From Ixodes scapularis (lineage: Eukaryota > Arthropoda > Arachnida > Ixodida > Ixodidae), in NCBI RefSeq assembly GCF_016920785.2, contig NW_024609927.1, positions 750,001 through 814,000 of the forward strand: a stretch of 64,000 bases of DNA, read 5' to 3'. The notes below the pieces were generated by a model that saw nothing but the letters and a program-made list of their open reading frames with translations, did not search any database and was not told the origin of the DNA. Position numbers and translations under genes: made by a program. This document shows positions 59,456-64,000 of the stretch, one piece after another (positions within the stretch are counted from its first letter, which is position 1; each line of letters opens with the position of its first letter).

Positions 59456-62400
59456 TCAAATACCATCCCAGTCGAAGATGTGTCCCTGAAGATGACCGGG
59501 CGACGTTGTTGCGTATGCAGCTGTCAGCAACACCTGAACGACGGAGAAGAGGATTGACATCGTTGTTTCCAATGCGATGCCGTGCCCCAACTGGCCTCGC
59601 TGACTGACTAGCTTAAGTAGCCATGCGTCCGAATAGCTGTTCGGTGACGTCCCAGGTTGCCGGACACTATACACGTTGTAGGCCAAGCGTGGTGGCTTGA
59701 TCGTTGGTGCCACCGGGATAGTTGTCGAGTCACTCGCTGGGACGATTCAAATACCATCCCAGTCGAAGAAGTGTCCGTGAAGATGACCGGGCGACGTTGT
59801 TGCGTATGCAGCTGTCAGCAAACACCTGAACGACGGAGAAGAGGATTGACATCGTTGTTTCCAATGCGATGCCGTGCCCCAACTGGCCTCGCTGACTGAC
59901 TAGCTTAAGTAGCCATGCGTCCGAATAGCTGTTCGGTGACGTCCCAGGTTGCCAGACACCATACACGTTGTAGGCCAAGCGTGGTGACTTGATCGTTGGT
60001 GCCACCGGGATAGTTGTCGAGTCACTCGCTGGGACGATTCAAATACCATCCCAGTCGAAGAAGTGTCCGTGAAGATGACCGGGCGACGTTGTTGCGTATG
60101 CAGCTGTCAGCAACACCTGAACGACGGAGAAGAGGATTGACATCGTTGTTTCCAATGCGATGCCGTGCCCCAAATGGCCTCGCTGACTGACTAGCTTAAG
60201 TAGCCATGCGTCCGAATAGCTGTTCGGTGACGTCCCAGGTTGCCGGACACCATACACGTTGTAGGCCAAGCGTGGTGACTTGATCGTTGGTGCCACCGGG
60301 ATAGTTGTCGAGTCACTCGCTGGGACGATTCAAATACCATCCCAGTCGAAGAAGTGTCCCTGAAGATGACCGGGCGACGTTGTTGCGTATGCAGCTGTCA
60401 GCAACACCTGAACGACGGAGAAGAGGATTGACATCGTTGTTTCCAATGCGATGCCGTGTCCCAACTGGCCTCGCTGACTGACTAGCTTAAGTAGCCATGC
60501 GTCCGAATAGCTGTTCGGTGACGTCCCAGGTTGCCGGACACCATACACGTTGTACGCCAAGCGTGGTGACTTGATCGTTGGTGCCACCGGGATAGTTGTC
60601 GAGTCACTCGCTGGGACGATTCAAATACCATCGCAGTCGAAGATGTGTCCCTGAAGAGGACCGGGCGACGTTGTTGCGTATGCAGCTGTCAGCAACACCT
60701 GAACGACGAAGAAGAGGATTGACATCGTTGTTTCCAATGCGATGCCGTGCCCCAACTGGCCTCGCTGACTGACTAGCTTAAGTAGCCATGCGTCCGAATA
60801 GCTGTTCGGTGACGTCCCAGGTTGGCGGACACCATACACGTTGTAGGCCAAGCGTGGTGACTTGATCGTTGGTGCCACCAGGATAGTTGTCGAGTCACTC
60901 GCTGGGACGATTCAAATACCATCCCAGTCGAAGAAGTGTCCCTGTAGATGACCGGGCGACGTTGTTGCGTATGCAGCTGTCAGCAACACCTGAACGACGC
61001 AGAAAAGGATTGACATCGTTGTTTCCAATGCGATTCCGTGCCCCAACTGTTCTTGCTGACTGACTAGCTTAAGTAGCCATGCGTCCGAATAGCTGTTCGG
61101 TGACGTCCCAGGTTGCCAGACACCATACACGTTGTAGGCCAACGTAGTGACTTGATCGTTGGTGCCACCGGGATAGTTGTCGAGTCACTGGCTGGGACGA
61201 TTCAAATACCATCCCAGTCGAAGAAGTGTCCCTGAAGATGACCGGGCGACGTTGTTGCGTATGCAGCTGTCAGCAACACCTGAACGATGGAGAAGAGGAT
61301 TGACATCGTTGTTTCCAATGCGATGCCGTGCCCCGACTGGCCTCGCTGACTGACTAGCTTAAGTAGCCATGCGTCCGAATAGCTGTTCGGTGACGTCCCA
61401 GGTTGCCGGACACCATACACGTTGTAGGCCAAGCGTGGTGACTTGATCGTTGGTGCCACCGGGTTAGTTGTCGAGTCACTCGCTCGGACGATTCAAATAC
61501 CATCCCAGTCGAAGAAGTGTCCCTGAAGATGACCGGGCGACGTTGTTGCGTATGCAGCTGTCAGCAACACCTGAACGACGGAGAAGAGGATTGACATCGT
61601 TGTTTCCAATGCGATGCCGTGCCCCAACTGGCCTCGCTGACTGACTAGCTTAAGTAGCCATGCGTCCGAATAGCTGTTCGGTTACGTCCCAGATTGCCGG
61701 ACACCATACACGTTTTAGGCCAAGCGTGGTGACTTGATCGTTGGTGCCACCGGGATAGTTGTCGAGTCACTCGCTGGGACGATTCAAATACCATCCCAGT
61801 CGAAGAAGTGTCCCTGAAGATGACCGGGCGACGTTGTTGCGTATGCAGCTGTCAGCAACACCTGAACGACGGAGAAGAGGATTGACATCGTTGTTTCCAA
61901 TGCGATGCCGTGCCCCAACTGGCGTCGCTGACTGCTTAGCTTAAGTAGCCATGCGTCCGAATAGCTGTTCGGTGACGTCCCAGGTTGCCAGACACCATAC
62001 CCGTTGTAGGCCAAGCGTGGTGACTTGATCGTTGGTGCCACCGGGATAGTTGTCGAGTCACTCGCTGGGACGATTCAAATACCATCCCAGTCGAAGATGT
62101 GTCCCTGAAGATGACCGGGCGACGTTGTTGCGTATGCAGCTGTCAGCAACACCTGAACGACGGAGAAGAGGATTGACATCGTTGTTTCCAATGCGATGCC
62201 GTGCCCCAACTGGCCTCGCTGACTGACTAGCTTAAGTAGCCATGCGTCCGAATAGCTGTTCGGTGACGTCCCAGGTTGCCAGAAACCATACACGTTGTAG
62301 GCCAAGCGTGGTGACTTGATCGTTGGTGCCACCGGGATAGTTGTCGAGTCACTCGCTGGGACGATTCAAATACCATCCCAGTCGAAGATGTGTCCCTGAA

Positions 62401-63820
62401 GATGACCGGGCGACGTTGTTGCGTATGCAGCTGTCAGCAACACCTGAACGACGGAGAAGAGGATTGACATCGTTGTTTCCAATGCGATGCCGTGCCCCAA
62501 CTGGCCTCGCTGACTGACTAGCTTAAGTAGCCATGCGTCCGAAGAGCTGTTCGGTGACGTCCCAGGTTGCCGGACACCATACACGTTGTAGGCCAAGCGT
62601 GGTGACTTGATCGTTGGTGCCACCGGGATAGTTGTCGAGTCACTCGCTGGGACGATTCAAATACCATCCCAGTCGAAGAAGTGTCCTTGAAGATGACCGG
62701 GCGACGTTGTTGCGTATGCAGCTGTCAGCAACACCTGAACGACGGAGAAGAGGATTGACATCGTTGTTTCCAATGCGATGCCGTGCCCCAACTGGCCTCG
62801 CTGACTGACTAGCTTAAGTAGCCATGCGTCCGAATAGCTGTTCGGTGACGTCCCAGGTTGCCAGACACCATACACGTTGTAGGCCAAGCGTGGTGACTTG
62901 ATCGTTGGTGCCACCGGGATAGTTGTCGAGTCACTCGCTGGGACGATTCAAATACCATCCCAGTCGAAGAAGTGTCCGTGAAGATGACCGGGCGACGTTG
63001 TTGCGTATGCAGCTGTCAGCAACACCTGAACGACGGAGAAGAGGATTGACATCGTTGTTTCCAATGCGATGCCGTGCCCCAACTGGCCTCGCTGACTGAC
63101 TAGCTTAAGTAGCCATGCGTCCGAATAGCTGTTCGGTGACGTCCCAGGTTGCTGGACACCATACACGTTGTAGGCCAAGCGTGGTGACTTGATCGTTGGT
63201 GCCACCGGGATAGTTGTCGAGTCACTCGCTGGGACGATTCAAATACCATCCCAGTCGAAGAAGTGTCCCTGAAGATGACCGGGCGACGTTGTTGCGTATG
63301 CAGCTGTCAGCAACACCTGAACGACGGAGAAGAGGATTGACATCGTTGTTTCCAATGCGATGCCGTGTCCCAACTGGCCTCGCTGACTGACTAGCTTAAG
63401 TAGCCATGCGTCCGCATAGCTGTTCGGTGACGTCCCAGGTTGCCGGACACCATACACGTTGTACGCCAAGCGTGGTGACTTGATCGTTGGTGCCACCGGG
63501 ATAGTTGTCGAGTCACTCGCTGGGACGATTCAAATACCATCGCAGTCGAGGATGTGTCCCTGAAGAGGACCGGGCGACGTTGTTGCGTATGCAGCTGTCA
63601 GCAACACCTGAACGACGGAGAAGAGGATTGACATCGTTGTTTCCAATGCGATGCCGTGCCCCAACTGGCCTCGCTGACTGACTAGCTTAAGTAGCCATGC
63701 GTCCGAATAGCTGTTCGGTGACGTCCCCGGTTGCCAGACACCATACACGTTGTAGGCCAAGCGTGGTGACTTGATCGTTGGTGCCACCGGGATAGTTGTC
63801 GAGTCACTCGCTGGGACGAT
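59456..63820. repeat. Ten-monomer tandem duplication, second copy truncated
   Basis: Monomers at 59456, 59747, 60039, 60330 and 60621 (gaagaTgtg, gtccGtg, gtccGtg, ccgtgTccc, agaGgaccg) recur in that order at 62366, 62657, 62948, 63239 and 63530. The offset is 2,910 bp, reduced to 2,909 after a 1-bp insertion near 59820 (cagcAaacacc) that only the first copy has. The repeat stops at 63821. The second-copy monomer at 62657 reads gtccTtg where 59747 reads gtccGtg. Confidence 0.75.
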
Positions 63821-64000
63821 TCAAATATCATCCCAGTCGAAGAAGTGTCCCTGAAGATGACCGGGCGACGTTGTTGCGTATGCAGCTGTCAGCAACACCT
63901 GAACGACGGAGAAGAGGATTGACATCGTTGTTTCCAATCGGATGCCGTGCCCCAACTGGCCTCGCTGACTGACTAGCTTAAGTAGCCATGCGTCCGAATA

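Larger units (their letters stand above)
1..64000. repeat. Satellite DNA array, 291-bp monomer, about 220 head-to-tail copies
   Basis: The same 291-bp unit repeats in one orientation across the entire window. Landmarks once per monomer include a CTTAAG, a CAGCTG, a GACGTC and the 11-base dyad CGAGTCACTCG. Monomer starts step by 291 bp apart from small indels. Shortenings of 1 bp lie near 3.54, 8.49, 13.15, 25.07 and 61.14 kb, and of 2 bp near 27.4 and 33.2 kb. Shortenings of 3 bp lie near 6.53, 21.43, 28.35, 31.26, 34.16, 35.03, 39.69 and 46.38 kb. Insertions of 1 bp lie near 29.99, 30.94, 36.67, 37.62, 41.33, 42.27, 48.02, 48.97, 56.75 and 59.82 kb. These sum to -23, exactly the deviation from 218 x 291 between 115 and 63530. 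No non-satellite sequence is present. The array continues beyond both ends. Species and chromosomal position cannot be read from the sequence. Confidence 0.98.
57710..64000. repeat. Higher-order segment A10, partial, 21 complete monomers plus 180 bp
   Basis: It begins with the last anchor and its cassette (57710-58874). From 59456 it switches to the gtccGtg/agaGgaccg/gcagaaaagg series. The final 180 bp (63821 on) has aaataTcatc and aatcGgatg, so it belongs to the subtype found at 19024, 21061 and 29782. The segment is cut by the window edge. Confidence 0.75.

Noticed and set aside
898..62000. Plus-strand frames of 61-81 codons (for example beginning MSSHSLGRFKYHPSRR)
   Set aside because: They appear only where particular subtype variants open the frame (such as ggcGtcgctgactgCt monomers), overlap the other frames, and have no independent support.
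115..63787. Hundreds of short minus-strand reading frames that look like a large family of 85-residue proteins
   Set aside because: They are the same frame of one tandem repeat. Variation is mostly residue-changing and includes stops and frameshifts, the hydrophobic stretch matches no family I know, and no promoter or gene-like context separates copies.
1..64000. CRISPR array
   Set aside because: The repeat is 291 bp with no short repeat and unique spacer alternation; all sequence is repeat.
1..64000. Tandem repeat domain inside one large protein gene
   Set aside because: Although the unit is a multiple of three, every frame has at least one stop in most monomers, and frameshifting indels are common.
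1..64000. Transposable element insertion or telomeric repeat
   Set aside because: The length ledger leaves no room for an insertion, and no terminal repeats, target duplications or telomere-type runs were seen.
1..64000. Assignment to a particular organism
   Set aside because: Base composition and CpG content fit many eukaryotes (protists, fungi, oomycetes, arthropods and others); nothing in the sequence is taxon-specific to me.

Overview
The whole 64,000-base window is one uninterrupted head-to-tail satellite DNA array. The monomer is 291 bp. From position 115 to 63820 there are 219 complete monomers, flanked by partial ones of 114 bp and 180 bp, so the array runs off both edges. The expected length fits to the base: 218 monomer steps from 115 to 63530 fall 23 bp short of 218 x 291, and the small indels I located (shortenings of 1, 2 and 3 bp, insertions of 1 bp) sum to exactly -23. 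There is therefore no room for a gene, transposon, inversion or unrelated spacer, and I support no protein-coding gene, tRNA, rRNA or CRISPR array.

The setting is almost certainly a eukaryotic heterochromatic block (centromeric, pericentromeric or subtelomeric), judged from its size, purity and higher-order structure. I cannot name the species. The hand-counted consensus has about 54.6% G+C and about 22 CpG against about 21.7 expected, so CpG is not depleted. That argues against a genome with heavy germline CpG methylation, such as a typical vertebrate or many plants.

Monomers fall into recognisable subtypes whose order repeats, giving nested higher-order repeats (HORs). A marker ('anchor') subtype recurs at 115, 5352, 10295, 15823, 21931, 31239 (chimeric), 37923, 42578, 49270 and 57710, giving intervals of 18, 17, 19, 21, 32, 23, 16, 23 and 29 monomers.

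Layout: 1-15.8 kb holds three older, diverged HOR units of 18, 17 and 19 monomers, with a local dimer duplication at 13.2-14.4 kb. 15.8-23 kb holds a 7-monomer tandem duplication. 25.5-38 kb holds a 20-monomer (5,814 bp) duplication whose second copy gained a 3-monomer (870 bp) duplication. 34.4-51.9 kb is the youngest and most uniform part: a 16-monomer (4,655 bp) block present three times, two of them inside a 23-monomer (6,692 bp) tandem duplication. 52-64 kb has shorter shared modules of 5, 7 and 10 monomers.

Several junctions are chimeric monomers whose two halves match different subtypes, the expected trace of unequal crossover or in-register conversion. The nesting gives a relative order of events: 5,814, then 870, then 4,655, then 6,692 bp.

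Every monomer also carries, on the minus strand, an 85-codon ATG-initiated open frame, because 291 is a multiple of three and the consensus has one in-frame stop. Replacement changes, premature stops and frameshifts are freely tolerated, so I read this as incidental and not as genes.
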